A DNA stretch of 32,425 bases, from assembly GCA_012735465.1 (NCBI GenBank), contig JAAYHJ010000084.1:1-32425 (forward strand), given 5' to 3'. Below, in pieces: positions 17,766 to 26,829 of this stretch; positions within the stretch are counted from its first letter, which is position 1, and each line of letters starts with the position of its first letter. This DNA comes from Clostridiaceae bacterium (GTDB lineage Bacteria > Bacillota > Clostridia > SK-Y3). Position numbers and translations under genes: made by a program. The notes under the pieces are model-generated. The model had not been told where the DNA came from and did no database searches. It saw only the letters and a list, made by a program, of their open reading frames with translations.

Positions 17766-20700
17766 GTGAGAAAAAGAGTTTTATCACTATTATTGGTTAT
17801 TACCTTTTTAATGAGCACATTGGTAAGCTTTCCTGTTTTTGCAGAAGAAGGCGGTGACCAGATGCTTGACGGGATAAGCGAAACCGACCTTATTCTGCGT
17901 TATGTATTTGATGGCAATGTAAATGACTGGACAAGAAATAATAAACACGCTACTTTATACGGTAATAACTCTGAATTTGTTTCTGGTACCCAGTTTGGTA
18001 CGGTATTATCCCTTCCAGGTAGCAGCGGTCATTATGTTCGCATACCTGACGACGCATTAAATGGGTTAGATACCGTTAGTGTGACCGGTTGGATTTATTT
18101 GAGATCCAGTAGCAATTACCAAAGATTCTTTGATTTCGGACAAAACACCACTAGAAACTTCTGGTGTTCACCACGGGCTGCCTCAGGTAACAATGGCTAC
18201 CGTGCTCGTATTACCGTTGGCGGTTCCGGTGCAGAATCAGGACCTATGACCAATGCTATTCCTAGAAATCAGTGGGTTCATCTTGCAATAGTATTGGATA
18301 CCACTAATGAGACCCTAAGCATATATCAAGACGGTGTAAGGGTTGGACAAAGCACGGGAGTAAAATTGGGATTGGATGATGTACTTGATCAGGAAGATGC
18401 AAGTAATAACCGCCTATATATTGGTAGATCTTTCTATAATGACCCTTACCTAGGTGCTGACTTGTATGATTTCCGTGTATATAAGATTGCTTTAACTGAT
18501 GAACAGGTTGCAACTATCCGCAATAATGCTTTAACCGATGAAGTAAGGGTTAATGCGGACATTAATAGTATAAACCTTGGAAACTTGAACAATCGAGTTA
18601 CCGATATTGAATTGCCTACTGTCGGCCCTGCCGGAAGTATCATTACATGGGAATCCAGTCATCCGGAGTTTGTTTCCACTACCGGTAAAGTAACTCGGCC
18701 GCCATATACCTATGAACAAGAAACGGTTACCGTTACATTAACGGCTACTGCTACTTTAAATGAAGCAAGTGCTACAAGAGAGTTTACTGTAACTGTACCT
18801 CGCATGCCCAGTGATGCGGAAGTTGTGGCAAACGACAAGGCTGCTCTTAACTTAGGCAACCTTTCTGCTGTAGTAAGTGATATTACATTACCTGTAAAAG
18901 GTCAATTGGGTTCAGACATAACCTGGACATCCAGCAATGAAGCTGTTATTTCAAAAACCGGTAAGGTTACCCGTCCGGCTCCTGGTGCAGGTAATGCAGA
19001 AGTTAAGCTGACTGCTACCATCACTTATGGTACTGCCAGCGACACCAAGGAGTTTACTGCTACTGTAATTGCATTGCCTACAAATGAAGAGATTGCTCAG
19101 GCAGATTTAGCTGCTATTGACTTGGGAAATATTGATGATGTGACTGAAAATCTTGTTTTGCCTACGAAAGGTGCTTCCGGTTTAAGTACCCTTACATGGG
19201 CTTCAAGTGATGAATCAATTATATCTAATACCGGTGTGGTAAACCGCCCATCCTATGAAGTAGGGTCAAAGACAGTTATATTGACTGTAACTGCTACCGT
19301 AGGAGAAACTTCTGTTACAAGACAGTTTGAAGTAACCGTACGCCGCATGCCCAATGCTCCTATACTGATTGGAGTGCCGGATATAGAAGTGGATACGGTT
19401 GTGGGTGAACTGCCAAAATTGCCCAACTACATTCCCGGTGAATATAAAGACGGAGTAAAGGGACCATTGGTTCGTGTGAACTGGCCTGCTCCTACCAATA
19501 ATAATCAGGTACGTCAGGTAGGTACTTACACTGTAACAGGAACAGTACCAGGTACCCAGTTCCAGGCTAAAGCAACTGTAAATGTAAAAGATCCTGAAGT
19601 AAGTGAAGGAACCTTCAAGATGACAACTAAATTCACATATGGAAGCGCAACAGCTACTAAGCTGGAAGGCGGAAAAATGCTGTCTGCCGATGTAACAGCT
19701 GAAAATTCAAGTGAAGAAGATTTGGACGCAATGGTTATTCTCGCTCTTTATGATCCAAGCAATAGGATGGTAAATGTATCCTACATTGCTAAGACCATAA
19801 AAGCAGGAGAAAGTGAAGACATGAGTGCCGGATTCATGCTTCCTGCCGATGTAACCGGTTATAATGCAAAGGTATTTGTTTGGGAAGGTCTGGATTTAAA
19901 TAAAGCTTTTATTCCTTTGAGTGATGTTACTGAAATTAATACGAATGGAATAATTCGTCCTTCAGATAGAGGTCCGGAACTTACTTTGGAAGCATTCCCA
20001 TTGGGCAATGTTATACTTGAAAAGCATGATAATGGAAATACCTCGAAATTTATGCAAAACCGCGACAAGTTTGTAAATACATTGGCGCAAACAAATCCTG
20101 ACAGATTCTTGTATGTGTTCCGTCATGCGTTTGGTCAGCCGCAGCCGGCAGGAGCACAGCCTCTTGGTGGTTGGGATACCATTACAACCAAACTGCGCGG
20201 TCATGCTACGGGTCACTACCTGACAGCATTGGCACAGGCCTATGCAAGTGCTTCTTATGACCCGGCACTGCAAGAAAACCTAATGAATAAGATGAATTAC
20301 ATGATCGACGTATTGTATGATTTATCACAAAAATCCGGTAAGCCTGCAGTAGAAGGCGGAGAATTTAATGCAGACCCGACAAAAGTTCCTTATGGTCCTG
20401 GAAGAAACGGATACGATTCCAATTTCGAAAATATCCGTACAGATTATTGGAACTGGGGAGAAGGATTTATAAGTGCATATCCTCCGGATCAGTTCATTAT
20501 GTTGGAAAACGGTGCTACTTATGGTGGTAGCGATAGTCAAATTTGGGCTCCATACTACACATTGCATAAGATTCTTGCCGGTTTGATGGACTGCTATGAA
20601 GTAGGCGGCAATGAAAAGGCATTGGAAATTGCAAAAGGTATGGGTACATGGGTTTACAAGCGTCTGAGCGTTCTTCCGGAATCCACCCTTATCAGCATGT

Positions 20701-21983
20701 GGAACCGTTACATTGCCGGTGAATACGGCGGCATGAATGAAGCTATGGCCAGACTTGCTGCTTTAACAGGTGATAATACCTACTTAGAATGTGCAAAACT
20801 GTTTGACAATATCAGCTTCTTCTTCGGTAATCAGAATCGTGAACACGGTCTTGCCAAGAACGTGGACACTATCCGTGGAAAGCATGCTAACCAGCACATT
20901 CCACAGATTACCGGAGCTCTTAAGACTTATGATGTTTCCAAGGAAATCCAGTATTACAAGGTTGCTGAAAACTTCTGGGATATGGTATACAATGGATATA
21001 TGTACAGCATAGGCGGAGTTGCCGGTGCTAAGAATCCGAACAATGCCGAATGCTTTACAGCACAGCCCAATACCTTATTCCAAAACGGTCTTGCAACGGG
21101 TGGACAGAACGAAACCTGTGCTACTTATAACCTCTTGAAGTTGAGCCGTCAGTTGTTCATGCATGATCAGGATGCTAAATACATGGATTATTATGAACAG
21201 GCAATGTATAACCATATTTTAGCTTCCGTTGCGGAAAACAATGCAGGAAATACTTATCATGTACCGTTGAATCCTGGTGCAAGCAAGAGCTTTAGTAATG
21301 CAGACATGACCGGATTTACCTGCTGTAACGGTACAGCAATTGAAAGCAGCACCAAGCTTCAGGATTCCATTTACTTCAAGAGCATTGATAACACCGCATT
21401 GTATGTAAACCTTTATGTTCCTTCCACATTGACATGGACCGAGCGTAATGTAGTTATAAGACAAAGCGGTAACTTCCCGTATGATGACAAAACCAAGCTA
21501 ACCATCGTTAGTGGTAGTGGCAAGTTTGATATTAAAGTTCGTGTACCTAAGTGGGCAACCAAGGGCTTCTTTGTAAAGATTAACGGACAAGAACAAGCTG
21601 TTGAAGCAACACCAGGCACATATCTGACATTGAGCAGAACCTGGCAAGAAGGAGATACCATTGAGCTTGAAATGCCGTTCAGCTTCTACCTGATGCCGCT
21701 CATGGATAAGCCTAATATTGCAAGTATATTCTATGGACCGGTATTGCTGGCTGCTGAAGAAACCAGGTCATTGCCTGACTTCCGTAAAGTAATCCTGGAT
21801 GCCGGAGATATAGGTCTTGATATCGTTGGTGACCCAAGTACACTGCGCTTTACCATAAATAATAGCGCTAACAGTGACTACAACAACGACGGAGTAATAG
21901 ATGAAAGGGATGCAGCTAGACTGAGACCGTTCTATGATTGCTATAGACGTCACTCCGTTTACTTGGATGTTGAGCTGAGATAA
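17766..21983 (+). CDS. Secreted modular beta-L-arabinofuranosidase (GH127/GH146 type)
   Basis: A 1405-residue exported protein. A Sec signal peptide (1-26, ending VFA-EE) is followed by a LamG/concanavalin-like domain (about 39-248) and three atrophied Ig-like repeats (about 259-345, 348-438, 440-530). A further Ig-like domain (about 530-615) and a module of about 110 residues ending VFVWEG...PLSDV come next. The catalytic domain (about 739-1400) belongs to the former DUF1680 family. Glu1116 and Cys1118 in NETCATYNLL, and Cys1186-Cys1187 in GFTCCNGT, match the zinc/cysteine site of beta-L-arabinofuranosidases. Likely substrates are plant arabinosides such as extensin or pectic side chains. 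Residues 1371-1382 form a dockerin-like calcium loop. The start is GTG at 17766 with GGAGG 10 bases upstream. It is monocistronic, ending at a terminator. Confidence 0.85.
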   Translation: MRKRVLSLLLVITFLMSTLVSFPVFAEEGGDQMLDGISETDLILRYVFDGNVNDWTRNNKHATLYGNNSEFVSGTQFGTVLSLPGSSGHYVRIPDDALNGLDTVSVTGWIYLRSSSNYQRFFDFGQNTTRNFWCSPRAASGNNGYRARITVGGSGAESGPMTNAIPRNQWVHLAIVLDTTNETLSIYQDGVRVGQSTGVKLGLDDVLDQEDASNNRLYIGRSFYNDPYLGADLYDFRVYKIALTDEQVATIRNNALTDEVRVNADINSINLGNLNNRVTDIELPTVGPAGSIITWESSHPEFVSTTGKVTRPPYTYEQETVTVTLTATATLNEASATREFTVTVPRMPSDAEVVANDKAALNLGNLSAVVSDITLPVKGQLGSDITWTSSNEAVISKTGKVTRPAPGAGNAEVKLTATITYGTASDTKEFTATVIALPTNEEIAQADLAAIDLGNIDDVTENLVLPTKGASGLSTLTWASSDESIISNTGVVNRPSYEVGSKTVILTVTATVGETSVTRQFEVTVRRMPNAPILIGVPDIEVDTVVGELPKLPNYIPGEYKDGVKGPLVRVNWPAPTNNNQVRQVGTYTVTGTVPGTQFQAKATVNVKDPEVSEGTFKMTTKFTYGSATATKLEGGKMLSADVTAENSSEEDLDAMVILALYDPSNRMVNVSYIAKTIKAGESEDMSAGFMLPADVTGYNAKVFVWEGLDLNKAFIPLSDVTEINTNGIIRPSDRGPELTLEAFPLGNVILEKHDNGNTSKFMQNRDKFVNTLAQTNPDRFLYVFRHAFGQPQPAGAQPLGGWDTITTKLRGHATGHYLTALAQAYASASYDPALQENLMNKMNYMIDVLYDLSQKSGKPAVEGGEFNADPTKVPYGPGRNGYDSNFENIRTDYWNWGEGFISAYPPDQFIMLENGATYGGSDSQIWAPYYTLHKILAGLMDCYEVGGNEKALEIAKGMGTWVYKRLSVLPESTLISMWNRYIAGEYGGMNEAMARLAALTGDNTYLECAKLFDNISFFFGNQNREHGLAKNVDTIRGKHANQHIPQITGALKTYDVSKEIQYYKVAENFWDMVYNGYMYSIGGVAGAKNPNNAECFTAQPNTLFQNGLATGGQNETCATYNLLKLSRQLFMHDQDAKYMDYYEQAMYNHILASVAENNAGNTYHVPLNPGASKSFSNADMTGFTCCNGTAIESSTKLQDSIYFKSIDNTALYVNLYVPSTLTWTERNVVIRQSGNFPYDDKTKLTIVSGSGKFDIKVRVPKWATKGFFVKINGQEQAVEATPGTYLTLSRTWQEGDTIELEMPFSFYLMPLMDKPNIASIFYGPVLLAAEETRSLPDFRKVILDAGDIGLDIVGDPSTLRFTINNSANSDYNNDGVIDERDAARLRPFYDCYRRHSVYLDVELR

Positions 21984-22352
21984 TTATTATAGAATAGTAA
22001 AAGAAGGTGTCCTTTTGGATACCTTCTTTTATTCCAATAAAGTAAATATCTCGCATAATTGAACAATATTTATGAAAATTATAAATACACAGGGATTTGA
22101 TTAAAGTATAATTTATTATGAATATACAAATCTAGTCATAATAAAGGGGGGAAGGACTAAGATTATTCGATCTGAACCGCATTTCCATATCCTTATTTTA
22201 TGCAGCTAGTTCATTGTTCATGTTGAAGCAATATTCATCTATTAGTAATTATCTAATTTAATACTTATTAAATTTGTGTGGTTATATGCTGAAAAAAACA
22301 AGAGTAGGTAGTGTAATGGCTGGAAAAATAATTACAAGGAGGGATAACAGGT
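21984..22352 (+). other. Intergenic leader of the second LamG gene
   Basis: This 369-base gap starts with the right-hand hairpin terminator (21999-22032). It then holds AT-rich DNA with the words TAGTCATAA (22133-22141) and AAGGGGGGA (22144-22152), both also present in the leader of the upstream gene. A TTGATT at 22097 has no good -10 partner. No gene or known RNA element is recognised. Confidence 0.55.
21999..22032 (+). terminator. Terminator after the arabinofuranosidase, right copy
   Basis: A 13-bp stem AAAGAAGGTGTCC / GGATACCTTCTTT (one G-T pair) with loop TTTT, followed by TATT. It begins about 15 bases after the stop codon. The stem is identical to the hairpin at 17002-17031. Confidence 0.8.
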
Positions 22353-23660
22353 ATGTTAAAAAGAGTACTTTCTTTAGTTATTATTCTTTCTATAGCAATG
22401 ACCTTTATAAGTTTTCCAATTGCTGCTGAAGCAGAAGAAGGAGGACTTGCAGATAATTTAGTTTTGTGGTACAAGTTTGATGAAACAGAAGGAACCGTGG
22501 TTAGAGACTCGTCAGGTAACAACAATAATGGCGCATTGCTTGGTGATGCAACTTGGTCAACAGAAGGTAAAATGGGCGGTTCTGTCAGACTTGGAGGTAG
22601 TGACGGTTATGTGAGTATGCCCGAAGGCATTGTAAGCAACCTGGATGATATTACCGTTGCCATGTGGGTTAAGATGGAAAGCACCAGTAGTTACCTTAGA
22701 TTGTTTGACTTCGGTACAGGTACCAGCGTAAATATGTTTCTTACCCCCAGCGGTTTAAATGAAGGAGCTGTGGGACTGGCCTTTGCTATCACAACATCGG
22801 GATGGCAGGAAGAAGAGCGCATGGAAAAGGGTACGCCTCTTGATACCAACGTGTGGAAACATGTAGCTGTTGTATTGTCCGGTGATACTGGTTTTATATA
22901 TGAAGATGGGGTTGAAGTGGCCAGAGGTACCATTACATTAAACCCCTCGGATTTGGGAAATACCACTAACAACTATATTGGTAAATCTCAGTATTCCAGT
23001 GACCCTTATTTCAGAGGGAATTTTGATGATTTCCGTATTTACAGCAAGGCATTAAGTGCAGCACAAATTAAAGCACTGTATGAAGGTTCGGAGGGACCAG
23101 CTCCCACCATTATAAGTATTGATAGTGTTGAGGTTACCACCGCAGTTGGTAAGGCCCCGGTATTGCCTGCAACGGTAACAGCAAAGTATAGCGACCAAAC
23201 TTCAAGCCCTGTAGAAGTAGTATGGGATGCCATCGACCCCGCTAAATATGCTGAACCCGGTACTTTTGAAGTGGAAGGTACTGTAGCAGGAACTGATATC
23301 AAGGCAAAGGCAATAGTAACGGTTATTGAAAAGAAGGATTTTGATATTAGCGTTACATTTAACGGGGACAGCCTTGTACCGAACCAGTTGCTGGAAGCCA
23401 AGGTAAAAGTAGAGAACAAGTCCGAGGATTATGAAGGCTCTGCCCTTGCAATTGTAGCAATTTATGATAAGGATGGAAAAATGGTTAATGTATCTTATGT
23501 GTCCAAGAAAATTTTACCTCAGAAAACCGAAACATTAAGTGCAGGATTCAAATTGCCGGCCAATGTAGAGGGCTATGAAGTAAGAGTATTTGTATGGGAA
23601 GGAACAAACCTGTTTACTTCCAACATGAAACCGTTGTCAGATGTAGTGATTTTAAAGTAA
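22353..23660 (+). CDS. Secreted LamG/Ig-like protein, enzyme-less paralogue
   Basis: A 435-residue exported protein with no catalytic domain recognised. The signal peptide (1-28) resembles that of the upstream gene. A LamG/concanavalin-like domain (about 31-245) contains LVLWYKFDETEG and FDDFRIYSKALSAAQIKALY. A bacterial Ig-like domain follows (about 250-330), then a C-terminal module (about 330-435) with KMVNVSY, LPANVEGYEVRVFVWEG and PLSDV. LamG and the last two modules match the upstream arabinofuranosidase in order, without its three Ig repeats or its enzyme domain. It is probably a carbohydrate-binding or cell-surface accessory protein; the ligand is unknown. ATG at 22353 has AAGGAGGG upstream. 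A strong terminator follows. Confidence 0.8.
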   Translation: MLKRVLSLVIILSIAMTFISFPIAAEAEEGGLADNLVLWYKFDETEGTVVRDSSGNNNNGALLGDATWSTEGKMGGSVRLGGSDGYVSMPEGIVSNLDDITVAMWVKMESTSSYLRLFDFGTGTSVNMFLTPSGLNEGAVGLAFAITTSGWQEEERMEKGTPLDTNVWKHVAVVLSGDTGFIYEDGVEVARGTITLNPSDLGNTTNNYIGKSQYSSDPYFRGNFDDFRIYSKALSAAQIKALYEGSEGPAPTIISIDSVEVTTAVGKAPVLPATVTAKYSDQTSSPVEVVWDAIDPAKYAEPGTFEVEGTVAGTDIKAKAIVTVIEKKDFDISVTFNGDSLVPNQLLEAKVKVENKSEDYEGSALAIVAIYDKDGKMVNVSYVSKKILPQKTETLSAGFKLPANVEGYEVRVFVWEGTNLFTSNMKPLSDVVILK

Positions 23661-23678
23661 GCATATACTGAAATAAAA

Positions 23679-23708
23679 AATGGAGAGTAATACGACTCTC
23701 CATTTTTA
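23679..23708 (+). terminator. Terminator after the LamG gene
   Basis: A perfect 10-bp stem AATGGAGAGT / ACTCTCCATT with loop AATACG, followed by T residues. Confidence 0.85.
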
Positions 23709-23821
23709 TTTGTTTCAGGAACATTTTTGTTAGTAGTCAGGGAAAGATGGATAAAATATATAAAAGGATGCTTATTGAAAACACAAATATATTAAATAAT
23801 GATGATACAGGAGAGAAGGAA

Positions 23822-24721
23822 ATGATTCAGTTATATGACATTACAATTGACAAGAAAGAGTTGTTTGATAAGTATTTTTCCATGAAGGAGTATGAAGTGT
23901 CCGATTTAACTTTTACTAACTTATTTATATGGCGAAAAAGTTACAGGGTAAAGTATGCACTGATAAATGATTTCCTTTGTATATTAGCAAGATATAAGGA
24001 TAACGAACCTTTTGCATTAATGCCAATTGGAACGGGAGATATTGGACCGGTTATTGAAACATTAATTGAATTTTTTAAGGAAAGAGGAACTCCCTTGATT
24101 TTAAAATCCTTAACCAAGGACATGATAAGGGAGATTGAAAGCAGAATACCCGGAAAGTTTAGTTATAAGCCGGATCGAAATACTTTTGATTATGTATACC
24201 TAAGCTCGGATCTGATCAAGCTTGAAGGGAAAAAGTATCATGCCAAAAGAAATCATATCAATAAGTTTTTATCCCTATATGAATATACTTACCATCCCCT
24301 TACAGCAGACCTTATTGATGATTGCATAGAGGCTGCGGAAAACTGGTGCAAGAAAAAGAATTGCCAGGAAAGCGAAAGCCTGGAGGACGAAAAAACAGCT
24401 ATATTGGAGGCATTGCGCAATTTTGAAGCTTTAAAGTTTAAGGGTGGTATAATAAAGATAAAGGATAAAACCGTTGCCTTTACTTTGGGAGAACAGATGA
24501 CAAAAGATATGGCGGTTATCCATGTGGAAAAAGCTGATCCTGATATACCCGGCTCGTATGCTGTGATTAATCAGCAGTTTTGTGAAAAGGAATGGAGTAA
24601 TGTGAAATACATAAATCGGGAAGAAGACCTGGGGATACCGGGATTAAGGAAGGCGAAAAAGTCTTATCACCCTGTCAGAATGGTAGAAAAACATGTGGCG
24701 GTACTTAAAGATAAAGAGTAG
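23822..24721 (+). CDS. DUF2156 protein (lysylphosphatidylglycerol synthase C-terminal-like)
   Basis: A 299-residue soluble protein related to the catalytic C-terminal domain of aminoacyl-phosphatidylglycerol synthases, a GNAT-like fold. Supporting segments are FTNLFIWR near the N terminus, a basic KYHAKRNHINKF segment in the middle, and INREEDLGIPGLRKAKKSYHP near the end, which is characteristic of the family. There is no membrane domain, so lipid aminoacylation is not assured; acyl or aminoacyl transfer is the cautious call. ATG at 23822 has AGGAG 8 bases upstream; an in-frame ATG at 23747 would add 25 residues but has a weaker site. It is followed 9 bases later by an acetyltransferase gene. 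Confidence 0.75.
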   Translation: MIQLYDITIDKKELFDKYFSMKEYEVSDLTFTNLFIWRKSYRVKYALINDFLCILARYKDNEPFALMPIGTGDIGPVIETLIEFFKERGTPLILKSLTKDMIREIESRIPGKFSYKPDRNTFDYVYLSSDLIKLEGKKYHAKRNHINKFLSLYEYTYHPLTADLIDDCIEAAENWCKKKNCQESESLEDEKTAILEALRNFEALKFKGGIIKIKDKTVAFTLGEQMTKDMAVIHVEKADPDIPGSYAVINQQFCEKEWSNVKYINREEDLGIPGLRKAKKSYHPVRMVEKHVAVLKDKE

Positions 24722-24730
24722 GTGAACATA

Positions 24731-25891
24731 ATGGATATCAGATTTGTGCGGGAAAACGAAACCGAAAGAATAAAGGAAATATGGCGCTATTGCTTTAACG
24801 ATAAAGAGAATTTTGTTGAGTGGTATTTCAAAAAAAAATATAATGCCTCAAACACCATTGCAGTATGTGAGGATGGTGTTCCTGTAGCCAATCTTCAGCT
24901 ATTGCCTTACAGGGTAAAATTTCGAGGCAGGGAAATGGACGTATCCTATTTGGTGGGGGCAGCAACCCTTCCTGAAGCTAGGGAAAAGGGATACATGGAC
25001 GCATTGCTTAAAGAGGCAATTAAGGTACTGCATGAACGAGGCCATTGCATAAACCTTTTACTTCCTTTTCAATATGCTTTTTACAGGAGATACGGCTGGG
25101 AGACTTGTTACTATCATTTATCTTATGAGTTGGAAATTACAGACGTGCGTCCGTTGGCCAAAAAATATGGAATATTAAGGCCTTTTTGCTTTGAAAAGGA
25201 TATAGATGCAGTAAGTACCGTTTATAATGCCTTTATAAAAGACAGGCACGGCTGTATTTTAAGAAGTAAAAAGGACTGGGAAGGAATTCTCACGGATCAT
25301 TCAATGGAGGGAGGAAAGGTATACCTGCTTTTTAATGAGCAGGGGATGCCTGAAGGGTATATCCTATATTTTTTGCAGTCACCGGTGTTTAAGATTCATG
25401 AGCTGGGTTACAGCAACAGGGATGCGTACAGGGGCCTTTTATGGTTTGCAGCTTCCCATTCGGCACAAGCGCAAAAGATTAGCTGGAAGGCACCTTCTGA
25501 TGACCTGGCATATATTTTTATTGCCGAACCAAGACGCCAGATAGTGCATCAGCCTTTTGTGATGGTGAGGGTAATTGATGTACAAAAGGTACTTTCCATT
25601 ATATGTGGTACTGCAGGGCAGGTTGATGAGTTTATCATGGAGATAGAAGACCCTATTGCAGAGTGGAATTCGGGAAAATTTGCTGTCCGTTCAGGGCAAG
25701 CAGAAAGAATTGAAGAAGGCGAAGCCAACCTAAAATGTTCTATTAATACCTTTTCCCAATTGGCAATGGGATTTATATCCGTTGAACAGGCGTATCAGGC
25801 AGGTGTACTGCAGGCAGCCGATGAAGACAGCATTGCAAAAGCAGGAAAGTTTTTTACAAAATGTAATAACTTTATAAACGATTATTATTAA
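24731..25891 (+). CDS. GNAT acetyltransferase, Eis-like
   Basis: A 386-residue protein with an N-terminal GNAT domain: VSYLVGAATLPEAREKGYMDALL matches the acetyl-CoA-binding strand-loop of Eis-type enzymes. A second acyltransferase-like domain and a C-terminal sterol-carrier-like domain (about 285-386) follow. Eis proteins acetylate amines, including aminoglycosides in mycobacteria; the physiological substrate in clostridia is unknown. ATG at 24731 has AGGTG 6 bases upstream, overlapping the stop codon of the previous gene. degV follows 25 bases later. The three genes look like one operon. Confidence 0.8.
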   Translation: MDIRFVRENETERIKEIWRYCFNDKENFVEWYFKKKYNASNTIAVCEDGVPVANLQLLPYRVKFRGREMDVSYLVGAATLPEAREKGYMDALLKEAIKVLHERGHCINLLLPFQYAFYRRYGWETCYYHLSYELEITDVRPLAKKYGILRPFCFEKDIDAVSTVYNAFIKDRHGCILRSKKDWEGILTDHSMEGGKVYLLFNEQGMPEGYILYFLQSPVFKIHELGYSNRDAYRGLLWFAASHSAQAQKISWKAPSDDLAYIFIAEPRRQIVHQPFVMVRVIDVQKVLSIICGTAGQVDEFIMEIEDPIAEWNSGKFAVRSGQAERIEEGEANLKCSINTFSQLAMGFISVEQAYQAGVLQAADEDSIAKAGKFFTKCNNFINDYY

Positions 25892-25916
25892 AATATTAAT
25901 AAAAAGGATGTGAAAT

Positions 25917-26753
25917 ATGTCAACTAAGATTGTTGCAGACAGCTGTTGTGATTTGAATGATGAAATAAAGAAAAATGTTAAAGTATCCATAGTGCCGGCG
26001 GTTATTCACTTGGAAGGGGAGACGTATAAAGATGACGAAAGCCTTGATGTAGCTGCTTTCCTAAAAAAAATGCGTAACAGCAAGGAAGTTCCAAAGACCG
26101 CGTGTCCTTCCCCTCAGGAATTTATTGAAAAGTACAAGGGAGAAGAAGATGTATTTGTTGTAACAGTATCATCTGCATTAAGCGGTACATATAAGAGTGC
26201 GGTTTTGGCGAGGGATATATTTTTTGAGCAAGTTGGGAAGAAGTTTATTCATATATTTGACTCCCTTAGTGCTTCAGTAGGAGAAACATTAATAAGTTTA
26301 AAAATCCATGAATTTGTCAAGGGAGGACATTTAAGAACGGAAATAGTGGATAAGGTGAATAGATATATCAAGGAAATGAAGACATTTTTTGTTTTAGAAA
26401 ACCTGGATAACCTGATGAAGGCTGGAAGGATCAGTCCCATGGTTGCAAAGGTTTCCAATATTTTAAATATCAGACTCATCATGGCCGGCACGGAGGAGGG
26501 TACCATCCGGCTTCATGAAAAAGTTGTTGGTGCAAAAAGGGCTATTAAGAGACTTGCAGAACTGATTGGTGAACAAAGTACCCATTTAGAAGATAAGGTA
26601 TTGGGCATTGCTCATTGCAACTGTCTGGAAAAGGCCTTGAAATTAAAAGAAGAAGTGATGAAAAGATATAAGTTTAAGGATATAATAATAGTAGAAACTG
26701 CAGGAGTCAGTACGGTTTATGCGAACGAAGGAGGCCTGATTATTGCCTTTTAG
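25917..26753 (+). CDS. DegV-family fatty-acid-binding protein
   Basis: A 278-residue protein of the DegV/FakB family, which binds a fatty acid between two domains. FakB members present it to the kinase FakA for phosphorylation. Typical segments are KIVADSCCDL at the start, TACPSPQEF, VTVSSALSGTYKSA, and ENLDNLMKAGRISP with the conserved Arg. No fakA is in the window, so participation in fatty-acid phosphorylation is inferred. ATG at 25917 with AAGGATGTG upstream. A perfect terminator follows, facing a convergent gene. Confidence 0.9.
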   Translation: MSTKIVADSCCDLNDEIKKNVKVSIVPAVIHLEGETYKDDESLDVAAFLKKMRNSKEVPKTACPSPQEFIEKYKGEEDVFVVTVSSALSGTYKSAVLARDIFFEQVGKKFIHIFDSLSASVGETLISLKIHEFVKGGHLRTEIVDKVNRYIKEMKTFFVLENLDNLMKAGRISPMVAKVSNILNIRLIMAGTEEGTIRLHEKVVGAKRAIKRLAELIGEQSTHLEDKVLGIAHCNCLEKALKLKEEVMKRYKFKDIIIVETAGVSTVYANEGGLIIAF

Positions 26754-26780
26754 TCTATTGCATGGCTGGAGTGGATAAAC

Positions 26781-26817
26781 AAAAACCCCGTGGAGCATAA
26801 TGCTCCACGGGGTTTTT
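26781..26817. terminator. Bidirectional terminator between convergent genes
   Basis: A perfect 17-bp inverted repeat, AAAAACCCCGTGGAGCA and its complement, with loop TAA. The A run on one side and the T run on the other serve both strands: degV on plus and the SLH protein gene on minus. Confidence 0.95.
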
Positions 26818-26829
26818 AAAATAAGGGTT

